DNA from: Salvator merianae
Taxonomy: Eukaryota; Chordata; Lepidosauria; Squamata; Teiidae
DNA: 64,000 nt
NCBI GenBank assembly: GCA_003586115.2
Contig: QVOM02000073.1
Span: 48,497,650-48,561,649 of the forward strand
Reading direction: 5' to 3'
Part shown: positions 34,605 to 45,749 of the stretch, piece by piece
How the letters are laid out: the number at the start of each line of letters is the position of its first letter
Position numbering within the stretch: the stretch's first letter is position 1
Notes under the pieces: generated by a model
The model's database searches: none
Told to the model about the DNA's origin: nothing
Seen by the model: the letters and a program-made list of their open reading frames with translations, nothing else
Program-made: the position numbers and the translations under genes

Positions 34605-35390
34605 AATAAAAACTGTAGCAGTAAGTTAGAAACATGTGCTGTATTTTACATTTTCAGCTGTATTTTTCCTGATTTTTGGCAAAGTCATCTTTATCACTAG
34701 AAGGCCAAGTAATGTACTGAATATATCCAGGAAAGCTTCACATTAGTTTTTACTGGTTTACCAAGTCCATCACTAATTAGATAGGGATAGCCTGGCTACT
34801 ATTGTCTATGCACATTTCTTACTTCTCACTTAAGGTGCAATTTTTGTTAGGCTTTTAAAAGTCTTCCATTTAAGAAAAAGCACCCAGCCCCAGACACACA
34901 AAAAAGCCTATCAAACAATTTCCCAAACATACCACTGAGAAACCTACCTTATTTTGCCACACTCTGCAATGTATATTCACCTCAAAGTCAGGCAACACCT
35001 ACTCTGACTACAAGTGCTACCCACTGATTGGCCTCTTGGCAGGAAACCCCACCTCTTTACTTATGAAGTTTCCTGCCCAACTTGGCTTAAAGAAAGAGAT
35101 TCCTTTAGAGCTATGAAATCCCAAATTTTGAAGAGACATCGTTTCTGAGGCTTCAAGATGAGGTAAGGGGAATGCGTGGGAAAATGCCTGTTGTTACAGA
35201 CTCAAATTTGCTTAGAGGATGCCTCTGTAAGGGTGTCTGATCACACCCTTAGTTTATTATAATGTGCTCTATACAGGACTACTCCTGAATCTGCTCTGAA
35301 AGCTGCAAGCAACTGAAAATGTAGTAGCCAACATAATTAGAAACAAATAAAATAGATCAATCCAACCCAAAACTTCAGGACAACATATGG
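34605..35390. other. Non-coding, contains a probable TGATCACAG-family copy
   Basis: The part at about 34975-35262 parallels 23030-23376 (see that entry) and ends with GGGTGTCTGATCACACCCTTA, itself close to a perfect palindrome. Nothing else recognised. Confidence 0.4.
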
Positions 35391-35394
35391 TAGG

Positions 35395-35775
35395 AGCTTG
35401 TCAAAGGCATAGGTGAAGAAGTACATCTTAACTGGGTGCCAATAATGTTGGTGGTTGGTATATCTCAGCAGGTTGGGTATTCCACAGCCTAGGAGCCATC
35501 ACAGAGAAGATCCTTTTAGATGCTGCCACTTTTCAAACATCTGAGGTAGAATTACAGAAGGTCAGAATCATCTCCTTCAGATATTTAGGGCCTAAGTTGC
35601 TTAGAGCTTTATATTTAATGTCAGCACCTTGAATTGGCCTCAGTAGAGAACAGGCAATCAATGGAGATCTTTCAAGACCAGCTTGATGTGCATCCAACCA
35701 AAGATTCCTATTCCATATTAGTTCTAGCTTCCAGACAGTCTTCAAGGGTAGCCTCACACATTACAGGGGTTTTCT
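35395..35775 (-). mobile_element. L2 LINE fragment, antisense
   Basis: The 74-codon minus frame at 35533-35757 reads RLPLKTVWKLELIWN and IKYKALSNLGPKYLKE, the same L2 ORF2 motif seen at 10200 and 33800. Non-coding L2-like 3' sequence runs leftwards from it (CAGCCTAGGAGCCATCACAG, AGAAGATCC). Interrupted by stops and an internal deletion. Confidence 0.75.
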
Positions 35776-35779
35776 CAGG

Positions 35780-36790
35780 AGGTTACCAAAGCACAAAGCA
35801 CTATTGCTAAGTTGTCTCCAGGAAATACCAAAGCTGTCTCAAGTGATAATAATAAATCAGGATTACCCCTAACTCATACTCCTGAGCTTTCTGAGGCAGA
35901 AAAACTCATTCAAAATTGAGTGCTTAACTCAACACCTACCCTTAAGTAAACTGCTTTGAGATTTTACAATAGAAAGCAATATAAAAATATATTAAATAAT
36001 ATAAATAAATAAATTTCCCCGTATTTTCTGTGGTTAAGTTTGCAACAGTGAAGGGCAGTCACTGGAGGAAGGACCAAGCAGTGATTTGCCATTAACTGTT
36101 GACAATAGGAAATTGGGCTTTGGCATATTCCAGAAGAAAACCCAATATAAATCATTTCTGTTCTCCCATCCAGCATTTGAATTATGTTTCTATGATACAT
36201 ACTCTTACCTGTTTATTTTGTTTTGTTCTAAACTCCTTGACATATAAGGTCAATGCACTTTATATGACTACCTCCTCCCTTACAGATCTGTAACATTATT
36301 AAGGTTGTGAGTCTCACAGATCTATTAGCGAATCTTCTTTGTGGTGACACTTATTCTTTTGAATAATCTACCCTTTTATATTCAGGAGGCACCTACAGCT
36401 TTATCCTTTTGGCACTGATGCATGGAATAAAGGGAAGTAAAGGGAATTAGGCAGCCAATGGACCATGACAACCCTGACACAGCATGTGCCTTCTATGATG
36501 TGCTGCTTTTAAATATATTGTAGGCTACCTTGGGCTTCTCAGACAAGATTCCACCACTTGGAAGAGGCCCAGCTTCACCTCTGTCTTGGATTAGAGGCCT
36601 CATAGAAGATCAGTCTCCGTACACGTGTCTGCTACAGTGGTGTATGGACGTGATTGTTAAACACATTGAGCTCAAATAATGATTGCCTTTTTTTAATCGA
36701 GAGACTTAGAAGGTTAAGAAGCTTCAGGACTAGGAAAGGTGTAATGTCTGACATCATAGAAAAGTTGCACCAAAGACATTCCTATCTGCT
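35780..36790. other. Non-coding, nothing recognised
   Basis: No element or frame of note. Confidence 0.5.
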
Positions 36791-36794
36791 ATCT

Positions 36795-37075
36795 AGTACT
36801 TATTTATATTCCACTACATACCAAGAGTCTCAGGGTGGGTTACAATAGATAAAAGCAAGACAAGCAGGTTAATAGAAAAGGACAGAAATAGCAGTTAGAA
36901 AAATTTAAATTTAAATTTACAGTGCTTAGGAAGGGAGAATAGACTTGTCAGTCAATGGCTTGAGTAAAAAGGTGTATCTTTATTGACGATCTAAACATAT
37001 GCAATGAAGGTGCCTGATGCCCTTCAGAGCAGAGACTTCTCCACAACCTGGGAGCTATGGTGAAAGAGTTCAACA
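36795..37075 (-). mobile_element. L2-like 3' region, antisense
   Basis: TTATTTATATTCCACTACATA, CAAGAGTCTCAGGGTGGGTT, AAAAAGGTGTATCTTTATTG and ACAACCTGGGAGCTATGGTG follow the order of the copies at 26235 and 45290. Confidence 0.55.
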
Positions 37076-37079
37076 GAAA

Positions 37080-39765
37080 ACCTTTTTTTTTTTACCTTCT
37101 CCTGTCTTAGCAGACTCTGCAGCATAGTATTGTAAGTTCCCTTTGTTAGTATTTTATCTGAAAATAAGACTTATGGCAGAAGCTGGACTTCAAAACTGGC
37201 ACCTTAACCCAGAAACCTTTGTTCTGTATTAAAGCCACTTGATCTTAGTCTGACAAAAACTTCCAGTCCTGTGATGAATATTCCTTACTTATCCCTCAGT
37301 GCCTAGCTTGCTGATAAAGAAATATGCTTGAGGGCAGAATTACATTGGGGGGGGGAGTTACATGTGCTAAACAGCTTGTTGTGTAATTCAAATCCTTTGT
37401 TGAAAAGAAAGTATCTGTTTATCTTGGAACCTTTTATTTTAAGATAAAACCATAATCGCTGTCTGGGAAGTGGTTTGTTAACAACAGCTAGCAGGCAGTC
37501 TGTCAACTTATCACCTGAGGGGAAAGTTAGAAGCCAAGGGAAATTCAGTAAAAAAGACAGTTCCAAGTGTATCAGGGCCCTGAAGAATACGGTATGTAAT
37601 GGAAAATTAAATGTTAACAGCTTTCTGTCCATGAGGTGCTGGATACTAGGGAAATTAGAAACCACTTGACTGCAATAGGGATTCTTGATAACACATCCAT
37701 TAATAAAATATCAGACACTGGTTGGGTGTACTTATGCCTGTCTTTGAAGTCTTTATTCAGTATACAGAGTTCACCCAGGTTGGACATGTAAACAGAAAAA
37801 AATCCATTTGAGCTACTTGACTTTTTCTACTCATGGCTTGATAGAGAGCTCATGTCTCTTGTTCTATGTTAATCTGTCTTTCAAGACTGCAGAAGCAAAC
37901 CAGCTGCTTTTTTTTTGTTTAACTTTAATTGTCCCTTTCAGACAGTAAATGCCACACAGGCCTGGCGTAGAAGCTGCTGGGATAAATTTGCTTCAACATA
38001 TAAATAAAAATAAAACCATTATTTTCCATTGGGACCTAGCCTTTGCCATCTCCCTTGTTGGTTGGTTTCTTTTTCTTTCTTTTTTGTTTTTTTCTGTCTT
38101 TTTGAGTCACTTTTCAGAACATCCTGGATGCAATTATGCCCTCAAATTACTGTTTACATTAAGCCAGTTGCTGTGCAGGCAGGGAGGCAGCAGTAAGGTC
38201 CCAGAATGTTCAAGAAGGCGGAGTAGTGCACACTGTGGATTTGCAATAAAGCTCTTTCCTTCATATAGGAAGGGGGGGGGAGGTCATATAGAAATAGCAT
38301 ATTTTCTTGGCAGTTTGCAGAAAATAGAGCAGCTGTTACTTTTCTAGTTACTGCTTCTCAAAATAGTAATTCTGAAAGCAAGGGCTCTGTGAGGAGCAAA
38401 ACATGGTAGTCTTGGCTCTTACGGGGAATGTGACAGGACCAGCTTTCCTTCCATGTTCTCTTTGGGTGGATAAGAAGCAATCAGTCAGAGTACGAATATT
38501 GCTGAATGAGTCCTTATGACAGGAAGACGCAAACCTAGACAGTAGTTCACAAGGTTTGATACCCCCCATTATCAGATGCCCTCAAGGTTTGTGCATCTAA
38601 ATCCAGATTTTCCCACGGATCATCCTCTTTCAAGGAGCATGAAGAACCCCTTCTCCAGCTGCCAGCTTGGTCTCTCCCTCTGTTTGCAGGAAGTAACAAG
38701 GAAGGAAGAAACTTTAGGAGTGGAGGAAGCTCGCCTTGAAGGGGGGCAGTCCAGCTCATTATTATCTCAATGCCAGGAGGAGCTGCATTCAGGACAGAAT
38801 TAATTTTGTGGAAGCAAGTGCAGTCAGCTTTTATTAACTTGTTTGTAAATTACTTTATGTTGTAGTTTTGTGATTGTGTGTCTGTACTTTCCCTTCTTAA
38901 GCAGGAAGAATGTACACTGCTTTTGCAAAATTCCCTTTAGTGTTGCAAACAGACTCGAGAGTCTTGAAGCAGTCTTCAAATATCTGTTTCAGAGTTAGAC
39001 TCCTAGTTATATGCAAATAGAGGCAGATAGTAGGGTAGTCTGTTCATTGCTAGATTTTGTTCTGCATTGACTATTAGTTTTCAAGCTGTGTTTTTTGCCC
39101 AGTCATTTTTGAGGTTCCATGCTTCTCGAGTATGTTTCCCAAGACCCATCTGAACTACGAAAATGCCCCAATTCCAGCCAGCTTGCAGCATGGAAGGTTC
39201 ACTTTGGGATCCCCCAACCCCACGATCCAACATTTAAGTCTGGGGAAAGTATTACTTAAAATATGGCTGGTGCTACATTTTGATGTAAGGTGGGCCCTCA
39301 TTCTCTCCTCCACGCCTCCTGGAACTTATGTTGGTGGCCTTCATACACCACCAATCCCTTCTAGATGCCAGAACATAGCAAAAAGGGATTTTGTGCTGTG
39401 CTATTCTGAAGGCTGCTTTGGGCTTCCCAGTGACATATATGCTCAAACTGCCTGTGAACAACTCTGAAGCTGTAATGCTGTTGGTATGGCATCACAGTCC
39501 CCTATAGACACAACCTGTGTCCTCTAAAGCCTATTTTTGGCTTTGGATTAGAAGCAGTTTCATCAGCCCAGGCTGTTCAGTCTATCCTTTTTAAAAAGGT
39601 TTCTTTTTTGCAGCCAATACCAATCCTCACAAGTAGACATACCTTCTACCTTTTTCCTTCCAAACCAAGGAGCAGTCACCATTTGCCCCAGATTGCTTAG
39701 GTTAGCCTTTCTCCCTTCTCTGCAAGTAGAAAGAAGATAACAGGGAGAGACCTTTATTTTGCAGT
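37080..39765. other. Long non-coding gap
   Basis: No transposon recognised. Homopolymers occur at about 37083 (T), 37347 (G), 37909 (T) and 38271 (G). Frames of 120 and 132 codons (37303-37665 -, 37949-38347 +) have no signature. Confidence 0.45.
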
Positions 39766-39804
39766 TATAATCTTTTCTTTTTTGTTTGTTGTTTTCTTTT
39801 CCAG

Positions 39805-39956
39805 CCTGCATCTTGATAAGCTCAACTAATATCATCATTGTTTGCAAACTTGTCATCATAGGGGCACTTGGTGTTATCTGCAAGAAAAGTCCATCCATGA
39901 GTGATAGAGAGCACATTCTTCGTAAAATAAGAAAACAGCAAAACTTTCTTCAGTAG
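39805..39956 (+). CDS. Candidate terminal exon, unrecognised short membrane-type C-terminus
   Basis: Immediately before 39805 lies a strong splice acceptor: a pyrimidine-rich tract of about 35 bases (39769-39803, mostly T and C) ending TTTTCCAG. The frame after it, with two bases completing a split codon, encodes 49 residues before TAG: hydrophobic CILISSTNIIIVCKLVIIGA followed by LGVICKKSPSMSD and a basic REHILRKIRKQQNFLQ end. A hydrophobic segment plus basic tail would suit the end of a single-pass membrane protein. No partner exon or nearby poly(A) signal was found and I do not know the family. An antisense acceptor-like TTTTCTTGCAG also occurs here. Confidence 0.2.
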
Positions 39957-39959
39957 CTA

Positions 39960-41005
39960 GTTGCTTCTCCCCATATTCAAAAAGAGTTGTTATATTTTGG
40001 GGGGGGGGGGCAGAAAAGAGATACAGCTTCTATCCACTGTCTTAGATTATTCTTTTCAAAATTGCAGGCCACGGCAGACTCAGAACACTCTTTAAGGCAA
40101 CAGAAGGAACCTTTCGTGGAGAGACTGGAAAACATGAGTCTTTTTGTTGTAACACATGATAAGAAGTATCCACACTGGGCTGGTCCACTAGACCCCCTGG
40201 AATGCCTTGTCTGTGTTACAGACTAGTCTGCTGGGAGGCCTGCTTCCCGGTAGACTGCTCCATTCACACCAGACAAGGCATTAGAGCAGGCAATGGCACA
40301 AAAATGTTTTGGAAGCAGTCCACATAGTGTTCCTGTATGCCATAGCTGAGACACCTGGTGTCGTTTTGCCAGGCACTTGGAAGTGGTGCCAGAAGTGCAC
40401 TGCTTCTGGTGCCCAGTCAAAACCACGCTGCCAGGCAACTACAGAGGCCATAACTGGACTGGAATGGTGCAGGCCAACAGCAAGCCAGCCAACTAGGGAC
40501 TGGGTTGCTTGATTTAGTCCAACATGGCGTGAGATAACCTGTGCTGTGCAGAAAGCCCCATATAGTATAGAAGGTCTCTCGTTCTGCAAGAGAGGAGCTG
40601 ACAAGTCTTAATAGGCTATCATGCTTTCATTACCACTATCCAGTTAGATAGGCCTTGCATGTTTTTCTCTCTCTCCAACCTCGCTAAGCCCGACAACATT
40701 TCCAATGCTCATAACTTTCTCATTTGTTTTATTTTTATTTCTCCAATTATATCCCACCTTTCCTTCAAATGTCTCAAGACCTACTTGTGGTCTTTGCAGA
40801 ATTTACAGTAAGTACAAGCTCCCTACCACCACCACCACGCCAATGTGCTGTTTTGCTCCATTTGCACAAACTGTACATTCTGTAGGGTTAATGTCTCTGA
40901 CACTCAGCAGTGGCTAGAATTAGAGTTTGATTGGGGTTCAGGTAGACTTGAAGGAAGCTGAAGGTCTACTGTTTAGCACCATATAGCGATAAGCATGAAT
41001 GAAGC
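39960..41005. other. Non-coding, one hairpin
   Basis: A G12 run lies at about 39999. The hairpin at 40199-40286 is listed separately. Otherwise nothing recognised. Confidence 0.45.
40199..40286. repeat. Nested inverted repeat
   Basis: Outer arms AATGCCTTGTCTG and CAGACAAGGCATT are perfect 13-mers. Inside them AGTCTGCTGGGAGG pairs imperfectly with TTCCCGGTAGACT. This gives a two-step hairpin of about 88 bp. It could be a MITE core or a transcribed hairpin. Confidence 0.5.
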
Positions 41006-41009
41006 CATA

Positions 41010-41115
41010 GTTATTTTCCTCATTGTTTTACTCATAAGAACTCTTTGAAGTAGATTGGGCTTAGAGACAGCAGCTGGCCTAAGGTCATGAGGTGAGCTTT
41101 ATAGCTGCATTATCA
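41010..41115 (-). mobile_element. Fragment of the SINE family seen at 34115
   Basis: ACTCTTTGAAGTAGATTGGG, CTTAGAGACAGCAGCTGGCC, TAAGGTCATGAGGTGAGCTT match the antisense body of that SINE (TGTGAGGTAG, CCCAAGGTCACCCAGCTGGC). Both ends are missing. Confidence 0.5.
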
Positions 41116-41119
41116 CATA

Positions 41120-43135
41120 ATTTTGTTGTTCTCACTTGGAATGAGATTACTTGACAAGGCAGTAGTTGAACTGCTAGAATTCTATAATGGTCCTCACACA
41201 TGAAAGCACCCTGTAAGTAATCACATTCAATATATCCAGTCATACTGAGATATGAATAGACTTAAGATTTGGTTCATATATGCAACCAGTGTTCTTATTT
41301 CTCTCATTGTAGTCCTCATGAGCTAGCAGCAGCAAATTTGCTATAAGCAAATGGAAGTCATACTATTCACAGCTTCCACTGTAGCTGTAAGTCTTAGCCA
41401 ATAGTTTATTTCCATTTTTTCAGATTTTCAGATTATTTTCTTCAGCTTTTGGAGCAATTTAATTGTATTAGCCATTCCTTACTGTCTACTTAGGATTGGT
41501 GAAAATTCAGCTATTTTCCATCCTAAAACATGCAGCACTGTTGACAATCTTGTATTCATTCTACCCAGCCATATTGCAATCCAAGAATTTAATTAATAGA
41601 GGGAGAGGTTCAAAACTGGAGCAGGGTCCACACAATGGCAGATTTTGGTGCTTTTAGGGCTTGAGTGCTTGATCTGGCACTGGAAATCAGAAGTGACTTT
41701 CCTTCCACTCTCTCAGCAGCCACAGAAACATCAAAGCTGGGGAACAAAAGGTGAACCAACAGAGTGCTTGTTTGTGCACTGTGCAAAAAGTAACTCTGGT
41801 GGTGCTTTCCATCCCCTTACAGTGGAATGTTGGCCTAATGCTGTAGATTCATGCAACCCTATGCTCTTTGGGCTCTCATGACATCATATATGTGCTATGT
41901 GGATCCTACCTTCGAGTATAATAATCATGGTTAATTGAGTTTAACTTAGTGCTTCTTATTTCCAAATGTAGCAAGGATGAGGCTATAACTGTTATAGTCT
42001 GTTACTAGAACAATTCTAGACACATGTCTAGCTGTTTCCCCATGTTTGAGGCCTTTAAAAGAGTAGAGGTTTTGTTTGACAGACCATGCAGTAGATAGCC
42101 AGTGCTCAGGGAAGGGAAATAACTAGGCCAATTTAAATACAAAATCTACTTTTATTGAGGAGTATGAGGCATACAAAATTTATTACAAGACAAGTGGAAA
42201 CAATGTCAAAATGGGGGAAATTAATTCAGTGGTAATACTGTAGCAAGTCAAAATGAGAGGTAGTGAAAGTAATCAGTAGCTTGTATCAAGTGGAGAACTT
42301 TTAACTCTAACTGCAGCAATAAGAACACAGAATAGACTTAGAATCAAGTTTATCAGCCCTAATAGCTAGTTCACATTAGAGAAAACAGTGCAAAGAAACC
42401 GGAGAGGCTAGGGAAACAGAAGGGATTTTCTGACCAATCAACAGGACATTCTAGGACATGACAGGTAGTATAGAGGGTGAAAACTTAAGAGTTTGGAGAG
42501 CTCATTCTTGCAGCTGGGGAAAGGTGGTACTATGGGTCAGAGCACCTCAGTTCAATGAAGCTTTCTCCTGTGATTCCCAGTTTGAGTCTCCTGTCAGTTG
42601 TTGCCCTCACCTAAATGCTAACTGTTCCCCACACTGACTGATCAATGGAGCCCTCAAAATAAATTGGGGCAACTCAACCAAGCTACATTTCCTTTTTTCT
42701 TACAGCAGGAGTTAAGCTATTAAAAGTTTAAAAACTGAGATACAAGCGGAGGCCAAAGATGAGGAAAATGGGCTGAGAGAAAGGGATTATACCTGTCTCA
42801 GAGTCTTCTCTTGATCAGCAATAGGTTTTGCAGTGTGAAAAGTGGGATTATGTTGCCAAAACATTCACACACACACAGAGGATGCAGATGGGATTGACTG
42901 CTGCCGCAAGAGGCTCAACTCAAAGGGAAGTTCTCAGCACTCCAAAAAATTTTTCCAGGGGAGGAATGCTGACAAAGCAAAAGGCAGAGGGTCCAGTAAC
43001 CTTAGAAATAATTAGCTGTGCATGACTCTTTAGACTTGTGATGAAGCAAGATGTTATAAATGGCTGATTAAATACTCAAAGCTAGCTAACTGTGCCCTGC
43101 TTGTGCCAGGCATTACAGGGTTGAGCCACCCCAGA
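41120..43135. other. Long non-coding gap
   Basis: No element recognised; a short (CA)n run near 42867. Confidence 0.5.
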
Positions 43136-43137
43136 CT

Positions 43138-43167
<30 letters not shown>
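43138..43167. repeat. (GCA)10 microsatellite
   Basis: Ten uninterrupted GCA units after CCCCAGACT. Not in a convincing open frame. Confidence 0.95.
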
Positions 43168-43168
<1 letters not shown>

Positions 43169-43169
43169 A

Positions 43170-44285
43170 GCTGGAACCCACAGCATGGAAGCGTTAGCTC
43201 AGATGCTTTGTTTAGTCCAATAATGTTTTCAGTAGTGGTCTTTTAGAAGCATAAATCCACTCACACAGCAAGCATATGAAATTCAGCTCTTCATGGATAG
43301 GCAGCAGTGGAGATGTGAGGGGTGATTCTTGACAGGCTCAGGAATAGAATGGACCAAGGGCAAACCAAGGACCCAGTCTAGAAGAGGGTGCCTACCTTTA
43401 TATCACAAAATGTACCCTCAAGGTGTGTACCCTCCCAGATGGTGGGAGGAAACAATGGTAAATAAGACTTTGTAAACATTCAGGCATCGCAGGGCAGGTA
43501 AACAAGATCCAATGAATAAATCAGCTATTATACTTGAGGGCCCATATTTGCATTCTAATCTTGCAGCTCCCTCACTTGAGGTAGGGACACTGTTTGTTCA
43601 AGTAGGGTCTTCCTGATGTGATTAAACTGTTCTTGTGGCACAAACATCTTGTTCTTAAGGGGTCAGGATGGATTCTGATGCACGCTTTAGCGGTTATCTC
43701 CCCCCGCCCCATCCAATCCAGATATCCTGAACACCATCTGTAGATGTCTGGTTTTGAAAACATGTATCATAACATTTACAGAATTTAGATGGAAAATGCT
43801 TCTTGACTATTCCCTGCTTCCTATTATTTATCAGCAACATTGGAAAAGGATGTAACCATGAAACATACACGAAAGCCTTTTTTAGTATCACTTCTGGAAA
43901 AGCTGACATTTTTCACTGATGGGATATTTGGTTGCACTGTATTAATATTTCAAAATTAAGTACGTTGGTAATTAGTGACTGCTTAAACTCTTCTTAATCT
44001 CATGATCATGGGTGGCAGGTGAAGCTACTTTTTTGCCAAGTTTGCAAGTGCTCTGCCAGATTTGTGTTTTAATTACAAACCTACTACTGCCAGCTCACTT
44101 GCCTATGGTAACAACTGGCAAATCAAAACATTGAACGCAGTTTGGACTGGATTCAAGCTGAAAATTAATTGTTGCTCTCAGGACATTTTTACTGCAATGT
44201 TCACATATGTGCCAGACAGAGTAATTTTCTACAATGTATTTGTGATTTACCTTTCTCAAACCTCTTCTCAAAGTATGAGTAGATC
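43170..44285. other. Non-coding, nothing recognised
   Basis: No repeat ends or supported frames. Confidence 0.5.
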
Positions 44286-44286
44286 A

Positions 44287-44345
44287 GCCTTTGCCAGCGT
44301 GGTCCCCTCCTGATATTTTGCACTACAACTCACATCAGAGACTAA
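44287..44345. mobile_element. Palindromic MITE, one end only (CCAGATGTTG family)
   Basis: CAGCCTTTGCCAGCGTGGTC, CCCTCCTGATATTTTGCACT and ACAACTCACATCAG match one outer arm of the family. The copy stops at the CR1 piece that begins near 44362. Confidence 0.45.
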
Positions 44346-44361
44346 CTAAAACAACAGTAGT

Positions 44362-44545
44362 CAACATCTAAGAACGTAAGAGGAGCCCTGCTAGATCAGA
44401 CCACAAGTCTACCCAGTCCAGCTTCCTGTCTTGCACAGTAACCGATCAATTGATTCGGGGTCTTCTTGAGCAAAGGCAAAACCTTCACCTGCTTTCGACT
44501 CCTTGCAAAAGGCCTCTATAGTCATCCTACCTGGAGGACATCATA
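44362..44545 (-). mobile_element. CR1 LINE 3' end, antisense
   Basis: AAGAACGTAAGAGGAGCCCT, CTAGATCAGACCACAAGTCT and ACCCAGTCCAGCTTCCTGTC is the reverse complement of a squamate CR1 3' end. CTTCACCTGCTTTCGACTCC and AAAAGGCCTC are shared with the CR1 copy at 55690, placing both in one subfamily. Confidence 0.75.
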
Positions 44546-44567
44546 TTGGTGAAGGTTCTCCTAGATC

Positions 44568-44712
44568 TCGGCTGGTCAAACTATGCTCTTCTCAATGTTG
44601 TTGAACTGTAACAGTTATCATTCCGTGACATTGGCCAGTCTGACTGGAGCTCATAGGAGCTTTTGTGCAGCAACATCTGGAGGAGCAGGCTGAGTCAGCT
44701 TTGGCCTGTATG
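44568..44712. mobile_element. Palindromic MITE, near complete (CCAGATGTTG family)
   Basis: GGCTGGTCAAACTATGCTCT and CAATGTTGTTGAACTGTAAC form the left arm. GTGCAGCAACATCTGGAGGA and GCAGGCTGAGTCAGC form the inverted right arm, with TGACATTGGCCAGTCTGACTG in the centre. Confidence 0.45.
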
Positions 44713-44719
44713 AACACTT

Positions 44720-45285
44720 CATCACTAAGTACACACAAATTCTTTTGAATGTCTAAGATTCATTTTTTGTTTACATTCTCTCTACATTTATAATCTGTTC
44801 TCTCAAAAAAACCATTAGCATTAAGGTAGATAAAAACCTGTATTATGTTGTAAAAATATAATTATAACAATATTACATTATGATAATATAATATAGGTGT
44901 CAGACTAAAAGGTAACAGCAAGCAATAAAATCAGTTAATGTCTGTGTTAATGTTTGTGTTAATGTTTCTCTCACCCTTGTTAAGAGCTACTTGATTTATT
45001 TCAGTGTTTTTGTCACTTTAATAGTCTCTCCATGAGGTCTTGCAAGGGAGGAAGCAACCACCTCTTAGAGCTGAATAGGAGGTTTAGCTGTGGTCTGAAT
45101 ACCCAGCAAGGAATAATGTATTTTCACATGTATTTGACAATGGAGATGTAATACAAGCAATTTGACCATCCTAAAGAACACAGGAAGCAAGCGGGGAGAA
45201 TGTTTCTGCAGCACAGATGCTCATGCTTCTGGAGAAATAGTGAACTTTTTCTGTAGGATACTAGCTGAATCTAGGAGGTGCTCAT
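44720..45285. other. AT-rich gap
   Basis: ATAATATAATATA-rich sequence at 44850-44900; nothing else. Confidence 0.5.
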
Positions 45286-45289
45286 GAAG

Positions 45290-45745
45290 ATTTGTTTATC
45301 TATTATTTATTTATATTCTTCCTCATGCCCAAAGGTCTCAGGATGGATTGCAACAATTGAAATAAAAACACGGTTAAAGGCCAGTTAAAAATTGCAAATA
45401 TAAAAGCTATAGTACAGTGCCTCTTCAATCAAAAGCTCAAATAAAGAGGTTTGTCTTCACTAGCTTTCTAAAAATATATGAAGATGCTGCTTCATACACC
45501 TCAGGTGAGAAGCTGTTCCAGAACTTTGGGACTGTCATAGAGACCTCTTCTGCATCCTCACCCCTTTAGCTTCTGAGAGTGGTGGTCCTGCAAGAGGGCC
45601 TCTCCAACAGGAATCAATGGACTGCAGATTTCTCTGGAAGGAGGTGTTCATTTACATATTTGGCGCTCAAGCTGTTTGGAGCTTTAACTCAATACCTTGA
45701 ATTAGGTGTGCTAATGGGTTGGTAGCCAGTACTACTGTGATCTTC
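45290..45745 (-). mobile_element. L2-like 3' region, antisense
   Basis: TTATTTATTTATATTCTTCC, CCAAAGGTCTCAGGATGGAT and TGCAACAATTGAAATAAAAA form the antisense tail. GAGAAGCTGTTCCAGAACTT, GACTGTCATAGAGACC and AATACCTTGAATTAGGTGTG follow in the order seen at 26235 and 35395. Confidence 0.65.
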
Positions 45746-45749
45746 ACCT

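Noticed and set aside
39563..39916. 117-codon minus frame
   Set aside because: It overlaps the plus-strand candidate exon, and the better splice signal is on the plus strand. No motif in the minus translation.
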